Shown here: positions 39,967 through 51,104 of the stretch, in pieces
Layout: each line of letters opens with the position of its first letter
How positions within the stretch are numbered: the first letter of the stretch is position 1
Origin: Pneumocystis sp. 'macacae'
Lineage: Eukaryota; Ascomycota; Pneumocystomycetes; Pneumocystales; Pneumocystaceae
Length of the DNA stretch: 64,000 nucleotides
NCBI GenBank assembly: GCA_018127085.1
Contig: CM030720.1
Span: 248,001 to 312,000 of the forward strand
Direction: 5' to 3'
The notes under the pieces: generated by a model
What the model was told of the DNA's origin: nothing
The model's input: only the letters and a program-made list of their open reading frames with translations
Databases searched by the model: none
Program-made: the position numbers and the translations under genes

Positions 39967-40141
39967 TAAACGATACCATAATTGAGCTCAAACTATTTAA
40001 AAAATGTATAATATTGTTATACAGAATTTAATAAAAATAATTCCAATGACGCAAATCAACACAAACACATAATATAAATTATAAATATCATGTTTAGATT
40101 GTAAAAGCTGTAATTTTACTATATAAAAAACAAATGCTTTG

Positions 40142-41356
40142 CTACATGAATTTTGCTTTCCTTCTATTTTCTTTGTCAACATCAACAAGCGCTTTTGCCG
40201 CATTAACCATTTGAATAATATTAATAATCTGTTTTCCGAAACAAATAGGGAAGCTTACAGTACCAATTAATACAGGATATGAAAGAGGAATGTTAAAAAT
40301 ATAACCTAATAATATTGAGTTGTAATCATTAAAATAATGATTTTACCAAGCCGAGGCGGTGATTTTGCCGGAAAAGAAAGAAGATATAACGCTACAAAAA
40401 AAAGTTCATTCGCAGCACAAAAAACAAAAAGAATAATCTATATACACATATTAATCAATTTAACACTAACATAAAAATATACATTATTTTGATAATATTG
40501 TCTCAAAATCCAGCTTTGATTGTCGGGAATTTTCTTATGAGAGAAACTACCTTGCGCTAATGTTGAAAAAACGTGCATATAATGACTAGCCAAATCGATA
40601 GAAATTAAAAATTGAAACGTTATCGTATACGCGGGATATGCTGACGACAGAAAACACAACAAACATGAAGTGGTACACCTCAAAACATTCAGACAACTCT
40701 TTACACCATATGGGCAATTTGCCCCAATATTATTCACCGGTCTGTCACCATATCCAAAATAGCACCGAATTTCGTCGCTACGTTAGATAACCATCAGCAC
40801 CGCACGCACGGGCGTACGTGCTCACACACATTGACCTAACCATCGAGCCGCCATTCCATCAAACGCGTCCAACAAACACGATAAAATATAAAGCCAAGTA
40901 CAATACCTATTTATTAGCCAAAAATTCATAAAAAGGGCACAGTAATTATACTGCGTCAGCTATAACTTACTTCGGGTGATACGGCATGTATTTAAGTGAC
41001 GCCATTGCCAGTAAAATCCTCGAATATCCTGTTAATAACTCCTTATCAGTATCCATTCAAAAATATAAACTATATTTATCAATAAACACTTAAAAAGCAC
41101 TTATCCATTCACTCCTTTCAAGGAATTTCTCAAAAACTTCCTTTTACTTAATTACACTCAAAAATCTCAAAAATATCAATTTTTCAATACTCAACTGCTA
41201 GTACACAAATAATTATCCTTAAAAGACAAACTTACCAATTAAATTGGGAACAAAAAGAAAAACATTTTCGTCGTCTCTTCCATTTCTTTCTTCTTTATCC
41301 CTCTCGTTTTTCTCGTCTATTAACGACTCTGTCAACTGACTTGTTAACCGGTTCAT
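40142..41356 (-). CDS. PIS1: Phosphatidylinositol synthase Pis1
   Basis: CDP-diacylglycerol:inositol phosphatidyltransferase of the ER membrane. It is hidden in small exons. An in-frame ATG at 41356 begins an acidic/basic leader and leads to NVFLFVPNLI. A 207-nt intron (41029-41235) joins GYSRILLAMASLKYMPYHPK. Then YCTWLYILSCLLDAFDGMAA with RWLGQ and ATKFGAILDMVTDR give the CDP-alcohol phosphotransferase motif DG-x2-AR...G-x3-D-x3-D. The next blocks are ISIDLASHYMHVFSTLAQGS with FSHKKIPDNQSWILRQYYQN, then IILFVFCAANELFFVALYLL, IPLSYPVLIGTVSFPICFGK and a last helix NAAKALVDVDKENRRKAKFM. The gene depends fully on splicing, so ORF scanning misses it. Confidence 0.93.
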
Positions 41357-41397
41357 TAAAGTTGTCAATCAACTTCACTTGACTAAAGATCGTCCAA

Positions 41398-41408
41398 CCC
41401 TAACCCTA
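41398..41408. promoter_or_regulatory. Telomere-like CCCTAACCCTA element upstream of PIS1
   Basis: Two CCCTAA-type units 42 bp upstream of the PIS1 ATG. Such sites are bound by Myb-type factors (Tbf1, fission yeast Teb1) at fungal promoters and resemble the fission-yeast HomolE box. Function here is inferred from position. Confidence 0.4.
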
Positions 41409-42218
41409 GCACATATAAGGCCATAATATCACGTGAACACATCTAATAATATGCTAAAATAGAAAAAACCATAATTACAAAAAAGAAATATAAAATAGAA
41501 TATATAGAGATTCTATATACGAAAAAGACTACTAAAATAATGAATACTTTTAAATATTCAATTACACAAGTAAAAGTAGAAAAATAAAGCCTTAATTAGA
41601 CAGACCAAAAGAGACTAAAAGACCAAATATAACCATTAATATAAACGTATTGATAATGGAGAAAAGTTATTTCAAATAAGATAATTAAATAAGGCCAAAT
41701 AATAAATCAAAGCTAAATTAAAGAATAAGAGTAATTGGTAACTTAAAATTTCCGAAATATGAACAATAAAAAAAGATATAAAAACCACTAACCTCAATAA
41801 ACTAAACATAAAAACAAAAGAATTATAAAAAACGCATAAAATTTCATAGAACATATTTAAACAGTAACCAGGAAACCTAGTCTTACATAAAACAAGAAGC
41901 CAAGTTAGTAAAAATAATCCAATCAAAACAAAATTATGAATCATAATATTAATTTTAGCTTTCAAAAATTACATTTAAATTTTCAAATAGATACATAAAT
42001 TTAAACATTCATATCCACTAGCCCTAACTTAAGTTTTAGTTATTAAAAGATAAAACCTAAACCAAACCTAAAATCTAACATAACATTAAAATTAAATATT
42101 CAAAATTAATCAATATTTAAACCCAATAACTAATATTTAATACTTTATACTACAAACAAAGCTAATAATATAAAAAATATCAAAAACAAAAATCTTAAAC
42201 CAACAAAAACTCACTCTC
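41409..42218. other. Intergenic PIS1 to tRNA-Arg
   Basis: About 800 bp, AT-rich. A hydrophobic 97-codon frame at 41672-41965 (minus, no ATG start) is what T-rich DNA gives by chance. The stretch near 42017-42072 has loose CCTAA-like words. Nothing firm. Confidence 0.5.
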
Positions 42219-42310
42219 CGAGCCAGATGGGACTCGAACCCACAACCTTTGGTGATTTCAAGTCAGGAAATAACCGAAAACCAATGCGCTAGCCATTGCG
42301 CCACCAGCCC
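42219..42310 (-). tRNA. tRNA-Arg (UCG) with intron
   Basis: Read on the minus strand. Acceptor GGGCTGG pairs with CTGGCTC using three G-U pairs, discriminator G. The D arm is GCGC-AATGGCTA-GCGC. Anticodon stem TTGGT pairs with ACCAA; the loop begins TTTCGG, giving anticodon TCG. A roughly 19-nt intron follows position 37. The T arm is GTGGG-TTCGAGT-CCCAT. The identity depends on the stem register, which looks unambiguous. Confidence 0.82.
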
Positions 42311-42483
42311 ACTTGAAAAGATCCTCATTATAAAAACTTATAAATTAATATCAAGTCACGTGATAAACAAATACTAATCAATAAAGAAATAAAAAGACCA
42401 AACAAATACTAGGTAATATTTACAATCCAAAACTACTGCAAATTATCTCACGCATACCAAATGTCTAAAATATAAAAGAGTAA

Positions 42484-43376
42484 TTATTCAAGATCAGAGA
42501 AACGACGAACAAGATGTTGAGAATCTATAGCATTAACAGGATCACAATTTTCATCAGAAAGTACTGAAAGATGATGAAGAATAGACTTTTCGATGTAATA
42601 TTCACGTTCTAATGAAGCAAGTGGCTTTCCATCATACGTAAAACCCAAAGATCGCAAAGTTGTTAAAAGAGATTGTAAAACTAAAGTTTGATTCACAAGA
42701 AAATCGGTTGTTTCAAACAAAGGCTTCACTAAAAATAATAAACATTACAAATTTAATTAAAATTAAAACAAACCATCATATTCTTTCGAAATATCTGACA
42801 AAAAAGCAAGCTGTTTTGTTGAAGCACGAAGTCTTTCGAGTATCGATTCATTTAATGCCTTTTCATTCTCAAGAACACGCGAAACCTTATATGCCTATGT
42901 GAATAAGCAAAAACAAACAGAAAAAATCAGAACAACCGCGTATATTTTATTTTTTACAAGAGAAATCTCAGATTGAATATTTTCAAAATCTTTCTCAGAT
43001 TTAGAAAAATCAACATCCTAAAAAACTAAGATATAAAAATAACATATAACATAAATACCATTTGATGTTTCAGTCTCATCCAACCACGTATATTTTCAGG
43101 AACAACAAAAATATTGCGTAAAGCATAGAGTTCAAATGCATCAAAGTTTCTATCCACTATATTTTCTAAAAATGTCTCGATCTGATGAACTCCCTGCTCA
43201 ATTTCTTGAACCGATATAGTTGATGAGGGTAAATGATGCATATACTGCTCTATAGCTCCCACAGCTTCATAAAGTAACGTGTTAATCGTATTGATAACAT
43301 CATCAATTAAAGACAAAGGCGGATACGTAAGATGCTCCGTCAAAAACTCATTATTCCATTCATAAAGTGTCTCCAT
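42484..43376 (-). CDS. MIS12: Kinetochore protein Mis12/Mtw1
   Basis: Subunit of the MIND/Mis12 complex that links the inner kinetochore to Ndc80. The N-terminal exon is diagnostic: LTEHLTYPPLSLIDDVINTI and VQEIEQGVHQIETFLENIVD, then NFDAFELYALRNIFVVPENI and WMRLKHQ. Further exons provide coiled coil (DVDFSKSEKDFENIQSEISL; KVSRVLENEKALNESILERL). The last exon (42484-42729) carries LVNQTLVLQSLLTTLRSLGF and ends HLVRRFSDLE. Length and order are typical; three introns. Confidence 0.93.
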
Positions 43377-43526
43377 AAAAAATCATAAATATTTAATAAT
43401 AAAAACTTAATTTTAAAAATTCTGTTTTGTTTATATTTATCAAAAATCGAGTGTCTGACTAGAGATACGAACATACGATTGATTTTCAAGAATATTAAAT
43501 ATAAAATTATTTATAAATAAGTCAAT

Positions 43527-46107
43527 TTATTCTAAATAAAAATCTTCTTTTTCATTAAATTCATCTGCATACAAAACTTTAAGGGCATTTAAATAATAAG
43601 GTAGTTTCCAGAAGTCAGAAAATTTGACTTCCATGCCATCAAATGCAATTCCTAATTTATTTTTATCATTACTATTATTTATTATAAAACTTGGAATTTT
43701 AGGATATCTCTGACTAAAATGAGTTAAAAGTGTAAATTCAGCGTTCATTTTTTTTCCTATATCAATTGCTTCACTAGTTGTACTATGTTTTTTTTTGATA
43801 GCTTCTTCAAGTTTATCATCATCAAGGGTCGCTTCATGGATCAATAGTGTTGAATTCATTCCAAGTTTAATGAAATTTTCATTAGGTCTTGTATCTCCAG
43901 AATAGGCAACTTTCCAACCATCTTTATGTGTAATTTGCATACTAAAAGACCATGAACAATGTATCGCACTAACGGTAGAAAATGATAAGAGAGATAAGTC
44001 TTTTAATAAATTATTTATACTATTATTATAAGCTTTAGAATGAAAGAAAAAAAGAATACTTTGTAGAAGATGTGTCTAAACCAAAAACACCTTTTTTAAA
44101 CTTCATATCTTCGCATACATCCTCATTCAATATCATTCTTATACGTTTCCATCCAAAATCTTCTATATTGGAAAATTCTTGAAGAAAATAAAAATACTTC
44201 CAAGGAGCAGATACATAAATTACTTTATTGTTTCCGTAATTTACCCTGTTCCATTCCTTCAATACTCGAACTGTACCCAAATGATGGTCTGCATGAAGAT
44301 GACTTATATAAATCCATTTTAAATCTTCCAAAAAATCATTTAAATTTGACCCAAATTGCCTTGATAGTTGACCTAAAGTTCCTTCACCAGCATCTAATAT
44401 CACTGAACCATAATCAGGAATCCTGAGAAGAGTTGAAGATACTAATTGTTTGTTAAACGAAATTATTACTTTAGATCGTTTACCATTTCGATAGTGAGAA
44501 GGTAAAGCAGAACCTGTTCCAAGAGTAATAACTTTAACATTAGAACCAGGGATATTTGATTTAATATGATTTTTCTCCCGATCACGTAGAATATTATTAT
44601 TTGCCTCTTTTGCAAGAGATAAATAAATGTCTAATCCTTGAAAAATTTCCGGGGACTTTAAATCAATAGGTAAGGGTACTTCATTTTCCAGAAATGATGG
44701 AAAAGGCTCCAATATAAACTTTTGTAAAGGTTTAATATTAGTTACAAGTAAATTCGCTAGATCCAATTCTTTTTTTTTTGATTGAAAAGACATACATTGT
44801 GGTAAGGGAAAATGATCTTTAGATAATCTATTTAGTTTCAACTGCTGTAAAGCTACTTTTCGATGTGTTATTGAATCAGGACACAAAGAAGGACAGGAAA
44901 TAATATGTTGAACCTTTTCACTAAATCGATGCATCCAATCAATATATCGATTATCATTTAAGACATCTTCATTAACCATGTGAATAATAAGCTGCACTTT
45001 CTTTTTTCCTGTTTTATAATACATATTCCAAATATCCTTTTGAATTAACGGTTCAATATAATTTTTATCTGGACAATCTACTATGATAAAAATAGAACCA
45101 GGACGAGATTCACCTATAACTTGATGTGGAAATACAACCCTCCCATCATTAAGAATAACATTTTCTCCTTTCGACAGTTTCCCAAACTGAGGTCCAGGAA
45201 TAACACCTAAAGCTTTAGCAGCATCTGGGTCAAATTTACCAGGTTGTAAATGCCCTTCACATATATAAGTCACAGACAAGGGAAAAGGGGTAGTCTTAAG
45301 TTTATTTTGCATATCATTATCAAAATACAATATTTTTGAATAATTCTTTTGGGAAACTCCAGACTTAATATTATTGGAATTAGATAATAAATTTTTATCA
45401 TGATTATCTTCAAAACGTGTAACCTTTACTTGATTATTAGTAGAGAAAAGAATTTCCTGCATAAGTTCCTCATTGTCATCATTATCATATAAAAATTCAC
45501 CAAAAGGTCGTTTTTTATCATAAAAACCTTCAATTTTGTATGATTCATTATTAAATTCATAATTGGATGGGGAAGAAATAACAGGAATAATAGTAAGATT
45601 CTCATCAATAAATCTACAGGTTTCAGATCTAAATTCGTTTATCTTAATTCTAATATTCGGCCTTCAAAAAATTTAATTTTATAAAATTATAACCATAAAT
45701 TAATAAACCTATAGATGAAATGCCTTAAAGTTAACATCAAATAAAGAGTATTTTTGGGTCCATGGATTGTAACATCATTTTCAAACCGATTCTGATCAGC
45801 CAATGTCAAAAAAAGACCTAAATTAAATTAGTCATCTAGATTTAATAGTATATATTACGAGCATAAGCCCTTTTAAATCAAAAAACGCACCAGGAAACCC
45901 GCCAAAGCCTTCCCATACACCTCTCGAACCAAAAGTTAAGAATACTTCCCGAATTCTTCTAATTTTAATTTTTCTACTAACACATGTTCGTTGAATTGCC
46001 TCTCCCACACCAAACAAATATCTTTTTTTATCATAATGCAGAAGAATAGATGGCTGTAAATTTGTGTCTGCACTAGGAATTTGAATAATCTGTACATATG
46101 ATTTCAT
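43527..46107 (-). CDS. TRZ1: Long-form tRNase Z (Trz1/ELAC2)
   Basis: Endonuclease that removes tRNA 3' trailers. First ATG (46107): MKSYVQIIQIPSADT, leading to YLFGVGEAIQR and VFLTFGSRGVWEGFGGFPGA, the degenerate N-terminal half. The C-terminal half has the active beta-lactamase fold: TLGTGSALPSHYRN, VILDAGEGTLGQL, the zinc motif YISHLHADHHLGTVRVLK, then KVAYSGDTRPNENF, LLIHEATLDD and FTLLTHFSQRYPK. All metal-binding motifs look intact. The frame is open upstream of ATG back to a stop, through LAVLWQRIGIRSFTYSTRLH, a basic Ser/Thr-rich leader resembling a mitochondrial presequence. Confidence 0.93.
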
Positions 46108-46666
46108 ATGCAGTCTTGTTGAATAGGTAAAGCTTCGTATGCCTATACGTTGCCACAACACCGCCAATGCTTCTTTTCAATTTCTAGAATTCTATTCTAG
46201 TTTTGAAAACCTCAAACCAAATCCAACAAAAACTTTAAAAAAAAAAACCAAAACCTTTTAAATGTATTTTTGTATATATAGAATCTGTAAAACTCAAATG
46301 CTATATACCACCTTACAAAAAGTGAAAACTAATTGTACACGTAGTAAGGTATACGTCCAAGAAAAAATAAAGAAAAACTTATACAAATCTTTATTTCACA
46401 AAATATAAAACAATTTGATACTCCTATATTAATAAAAAAAATCATTATATAAAACTTATTAAGAAAAATTTATACCTTTTAAAACACAATTAAAAAAAAA
46501 GAACGAAAAATACGTTTTCTCTAAACATTTGATTAAAAATATACATTTTTTCTCATTTTCTAAACATTTATATTTTAACAGATGTTAATTTACGTTTACG
46601 ATAAATTAACAGTCCAAAAAATAAGTACTCATAAAACCGTCAATTAAAAAAAATTATTAAAGGAAA
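46108..46666. other. Divergent intergenic TRZ1/RPS25
   Basis: About 560 bp. The first 60 nt continue the TRZ1 frame without ATG. The rest is AT-rich and should hold both promoters, with no clear ribosomal-protein box. Confidence 0.5.
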
Positions 46667-47073
46667 ATGGTAAAAGCAGCAGCGGCACAAAGTAAAACAG
46701 GTATGTAGTTGAAATTAAAAATTAATATTGTTTATATTTTTTTAAAAAATATTTTTAATTTTTTTTAGGCAAAACTAAAAAAAAATGGTCTAAAGGGAAA
46801 GTAAAAGATAAATCAAATAATTCAGTAATTATCGATGAAGCACTCAGTGACAGAATTTATAAAGACGTTATGTATTACCGTATGATTTCAATATCGGTTC
46901 TTGTAGACCGTTTCAAGATCAATGGAACACTCGCTCGCAAGATCTTAAACATGCTTTGTGAGCAAGGTATTATTAAAAAAGTATGTATTCACCATTCGCA
47001 AGCGATATACAGTATGTTTCTTTAGATATTATATTTTTAACTCATATTTTTAGCGCGTGCTACAGTAGAATAA
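46667..47073 (+). CDS. RPS25: 40S ribosomal protein eS25
   Basis: Small-subunit ribosomal protein. Exon 1 is MVKAAAAQSKTG; introns separate it from KTKKKWSKGKVKDKSNN with VIIDEALSDRIYKDVMYYRM and SVLVDRFKINGTLARKILNM. The last junction uses the donor after IHHSQAIYT, giving RATVE and a stop. This HHxQxIYTRAT end is the family hallmark. The first GTATGT after IIKK is not the true donor, since the exon must continue through CIHHSQAIY. About 95 residues. Confidence 0.93.
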
Positions 47074-47528
47074 ATATATCTAGCAAAACTAGATTTACTA
47101 TATATCTCATTATCGGATTTCCATATTGAAGAAATGTCTAAAACATACATATAATTCAAATGCATAAAAATAATTAATTTAAATATAACTAATCTATTGT
47201 AATTTTACAAAAAATACTATTAATTGTGTCTTGCAATTATAAAGATTTCTATCATAATTTTCTTAAAAATATGCAATTAAAAGAACAAAGTTACCTTAAT
47301 TATGATTATTTTTCTACATTTTATGTATAAAATAGTATATTTAATATTCTAACCAATTTAAAATATGTATCTCTCGATCCACTAATCGGAAAAAACTGAA
47401 AACTACTTAAAAACACGTTAGATTTGAAAAAAGGGTTTTAACAAAGAACAGGGTTTTTAAGACTATTAAAAAGAATACATAGATACGTGTGCATATCAAG
47501 TATATAAAACATTTTTTTGAAAATTAAA
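47074..47528. other. Intergenic RPS25 to SAP18
   Basis: About 450 bp, AT-rich. Two GGGTTTT words lie near 47434-47457 upstream of SAP18. Nothing else. Confidence 0.5.
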
Positions 47529-48194
47529 ATGTATATTTCAAAACCGTCATCACGATCAATTGACCGACAAAAAACGACGCCGTTTTTACTTCGACTTTTT
47601 TACAAAGTTGGTAGTTTTCACTCGTAGGATGCTTTTCGTTTAACAAAAAGCTCTATACTTATGTTTTTTGTTTAGAATCGATGAATTCCAACCAGGAAGT
47701 CAACCAGTTGCAGATGAAGTTCAAATATATACATGGTTTGATTTTTTCAAATAGTTCAAGCACCATGCAAATCTGTATCTAGGAAGGACGCAAGTCTTCA
47801 TGAATTAGCCCAACTTCTTTCAAGAGCTATTCCCAATAATAAACATACACGTTTTTCATTTCGGCTTATTTATAGTGATAATTATAGAGAAAGATATCAA
47901 ACAAAGGACATTGGGCATGTTTCTTTGTTTTCAAAGAACTTAGAAGCATACAAAACATTAGAGGATATCCGCTTTGCTATTGGTGACTGGATCGATGTTG
48001 CTGTCAATAACGACGAAGGCCCAAAAAGTAAAATACTAAACCGAGGCTTTGGAAGAGGGAGACTTGGTATACCAACCAGAGGAAGGAGTAGCGGTTATCC
48101 CTATCCTGATCTTCCTCCTGGGCGCGATTGGAGAGGAAGAGATGATGGAAATCATGGACGCGGAAGATCAGGACCTTATAGAGGAAAATGGTGA
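47529..48194 (+). CDS. SAP18: SAP18 family protein with RG-rich tail
   Basis: Ubiquitin-like-fold protein linked to Sin3-type deacetylase and exon-junction/ASAP complexes. Exon 1 MYISKPSSRSIDRQKTTPFL continues LRLFYKVGSFHS; a 52-nt intron joins IDEFQPGSQPVADEVQIYTW; a 47-nt intron joins KDASLHELAQLLSRAIPNNK, then THFxF-like THTRFSFRLIYSDN and LEDIRFAIGDWIDVAV. All are SAP18 blocks. The C-terminal 50 residues are RG-rich (RGFGRGRLGIPTRGR; DGNHGRGRSGPYRGKW), an RNA-binding tail that animal SAP18 lacks. Confidence 0.9.
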
Positions 48195-48303
48195 TATTTC
48201 TATACTAAAAAGTAAACCTTTTTAGACACAGAACTCTTAGAAGACTTGAAAAATATCATATTATGGATAATTCAAATAAGACATATAGCCCAATAAATAG
48301 TCC

Positions 48304-48716
48304 TTACTTATCACAATTTTCTGTTAATTTATCATTTATACCTTTTCCACGGAAATCCCATTTTCCCTGATTTATTAATACATAAAAGCTCTATTAAAAA
48401 GAATAGAAATATTACTTCTGTTGCAAAAGCAAAATAACCGATAAATAATGGAACAACTACGCCAAGCATAATAGTTTTAGTTATTGTTTTGGGTGTCCAT
48501 CGAAAATACATATACTGAGACGAACGCATTTCTAAAGATTCATATAAGTCAGAAAATAAATATTTCAATCATTCTAACATTACGTGCATATCGTTCAATT
48601 GCTGGATCAATTTTAAGAACTATATAACCATTTTATTAGCCTTTTTTCAAAAAAAAAAAAAACATTTTTTGTATAATATTTATATACAAAAACACACCAT
48701 GCTTCTCTCCTGCCAT
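48304..48716 (-). CDS. Complex I accessory subunit NDUFB4-like
   Basis: Small membrane subunit of mitochondrial NADH dehydrogenase. Four tiny exons give about 78 residues: MAGEKH, VLKIDPAIERYA, then QMRSSQYMYFRWTPKTITKT with a hydrophobic helix LGVVVPLFIGYFAFATE, and GKWDFRGKGINDKLTENCDK. The DPAIERxA, YFRWTPxT and EGKWDxRGK motifs match fungal NDUFB4 (NB5M-type). Its presence shows that the organism keeps respiratory complex I. Convergent with SAP18. Confidence 0.85.
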
Positions 48717-48875
48717 CTTCTAGGAAAGGAGTTTTTTTATAATAAATTTATTTTTATAAGGTCGATAATTTAATAATTCAATAATCGTTAGCATCAAAAA
48801 ATCAAAAATATCTAAAACCAACGAAAGTATGTTGAAAACATAATATTTTTGCTAAAATCATATCATCATTTTGAC

Positions 48876-50168
48876 ATGGACTTTTTAACAGCCGAAATAT
48901 CAAAAAAACGGAAAGAAAACGAACTAGTAGCAAGCAAAAGCACTCAAAAATATTTTAAACGAGGGGATCTTGAAAAAGAACGAGAAAAAGCATACTATGA
49001 AGAAAAAAAAAGGATTGATGATGAAAAAGAAGTGCTTTGTATTTTTTTATAATGAATTAGCTGATGTTTTGTAGAAAAGATTAAAAAAAAAACGAGAACT
49101 TTTGGAAGAAGAAGAAAATAAAAGGACTTTATTCAAAGAAAGATATCAAAAATTAAGATTCGGGAACCAAGTATTTTATTAAGTTTTTAAATGTTTAAGT
49201 ATTAAGAAGTAACAGAATGGAAATTTTCTTGAAGAAATATCTAAAGAAGAACTTATAAAAAAATTGCGAGATAAAAATCAACCAATTTGTTTATTTGGAG
49301 AATCATTTGATGATAGAAAGAAAAGGCTTTTTAATATTGAATTAATAGAAGAACGACGAAAAGTAAACATATTTTTTGTCTATTTAGTTACCTTATATTT
49401 TTTAGAAACAGGAAAATAAGTTATCAGAAAGCTTAGAATTTGAAGAAAAAAATTTTCAACAATCAAAAGATAAAATAGAAGAGCTTAAAATGGAATATGC
49501 ATCTAACCCTAATGCGCTAGATATTAATTTAAATGAATTAAAAACCAATCCGGATAATATATATATAAAAATACTAGTTTATTTTGAGGTACTGTTGAAT
49601 GATCAACATGTATTCCAGAAAATCCTAACAGTATTCAGACGCTAATTGAGTTATGGAAAAAAACTCTAGATGAACGCCCAGGTATCTGGATATAACTACC
49701 ATACACTATTGTTAATATCTTAGATGACGTTAAAGAATCTAAACAAGGAAAATCAGTATTAGAAAATCAGCAAAAATCACAGAAGGATCTCCAAGTGTTT
49801 TTTAATTTATTAAAAAAAAAAACTATGAAGAATGATATATTAGAAGGGGTATCAAAAATTACATATCATTGCCAAAGACGTCAATATGTAAAAGCAAATG
49901 ATGCATATCTTCAGCTTAGTATAGGAAATGCAGCATGGCCAATCGGTGTAACAATGGTGGGAATTCATGAACGAAGTGCACGAGAAAAACTCCATAAAGG
50001 ACAAACAGGTATAAATTATCTTTTCCATAAACATAAATTCCTGAATTTAACACAGGTCATGTTTTAAACGATGAAGCTACTAGAAAATGGTTACAAGCAA
50101 TTAAAAGGCTTCTTACATTTATACAATCTGTAAAACCACCTGATGACCGTAACCAACTTATGGGCTAG
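48876..50168 (+). CDS. PRP18: Pre-mRNA splicing factor Prp18
   Basis: Second-step splicing factor that works with Slu7 in exon ligation. Start MDFLTAEISKKRKENEL then KYFKRGDLEKEREKAYYEEK. Middle exons hold the PRP4-like motif CLFGESFDDRKKRLFNIELI and a helix with SLEFEEKNFQQSKDK, followed by LIELWKKTLDERPG. The core ends with RQYVKANDAYLQLSIGNAAW, PIGVTMVGIHERSAREKLHK and NDEATRKWLQAIKRLLTFIQ. The conserved loop GNAAWPIGVTMVGIHERSA is complete. About seven introns. Confidence 0.94.
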
Positions 50169-50315
50169 TAATAATAATACAATAAAAGTATCATCGAAAT
50201 ATACTGAAGCCTTCACTATTTCTATGAATGAATATTATTAGTTGAAAATTACATTAATATTGATTTTACAACAATAATTGATAATCTGACTTGACAACAG
50301 GTATGTTATTCATTT

Positions 50316-51104
50316 TTAATGTTTTTTTTTCTTTTCTTTCTTTTGTTTTGGTTGCTCAGTAACCTGCTTTTGTTCTTTAGTTATATCTTTAAGCATCTTT
50401 TCTAAAAATTCATCATTAACTAATGCAGGAGAATTTAGCGGCAAAATGCTGCCCATTGCAACTCCTTTAGGAACATCTGATGAGGGTAATAGCTTATTAG
50501 ATGATAATGTAGATATTTCCATAGGCATTTTTGTTGGATTAGCTTGAAGATAATTTGATAATGCCTTATACAAAGTTTTTTCTATACCAATTATCAATAT
50601 ATTTGAAATACAAAAACAGAAATATACTTGTTTTTAATGATTCATGGACATATTTTCCATCTTCTTTAAAAAAAATACGTATACGGCCCGGATTAGCCCA
50701 GTCTTTAGGATGTGTTTTATTTGACTAAATAGAATCAATAAAATTATGTTATGGACAAAATATAGAATTAATAAAAAACCTCAAGAATACATAAAAAACC
50801 AAGTGATTTTGCCCCGTTTGCTATTGTTTTTGCCAAAGGGTCTGCCACCGCCATATTAATAGGAACCTTGCGTCCTCCTTTAATAGAACGCTTTACATCA
50901 AAATATATAGGATAAAGGACTGTCCATTTACGAAAAGCCTTTGCATTTTCAATGTAAACAGTCTTTGAAGATGAATCTATATCATTATAAAGAGTCTTAG
51001 CAGAAAAGCTATGTTCGCTCAAAATTAAATGTTCTTCAGCTAAAAAAAAAATTAGATATATCAATTATATTATCTGAAAATTTACTCGAAAAACAATGGC
51101 TCAT
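50316..51104 (-). CDS. SEC65: Signal recognition particle subunit SRP19 (Sec65)
   Basis: SRP19 binds SRP RNA helices 6 and 8 and helps SRP54 load. The start at 51104 gives MSHCFS, then TEEHLILSEHSFSAKT. The core is WTVLYPIYFDVKRSIKGGRK with VPINMAVADPLAKTIANGAK and SLGFLCILE, spliced to SNKTHPKDWANPGRIRIFFK. These are the family's GRxV and KxHPxDWxNPGR motifs. The tail has MAMGS-like VAMGSILPL and a Lys-rich end KQKKEKKKKH, as in fungal Sec65. Three exons. Convergent with PRP18. Confidence 0.92.

Noticed and set aside
41672..41965. 97-codon hydrophobic ORF on the minus strand
   Set aside because: It lacks an ATG start and has the Leu/Phe/Ile content expected from T-rich intergenic DNA; no family recognised.
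9826..48194. Apparent 19-28 nt micro-introns in WDR8, the reticulon and SAP18
   Set aside because: In each case a farther acceptor gives a 44-50 nt intron in the right phase and restores the conserved family residues (KYEVAS, FSFVHIVLLATLLSFTIP, YTWKDASLHEL).
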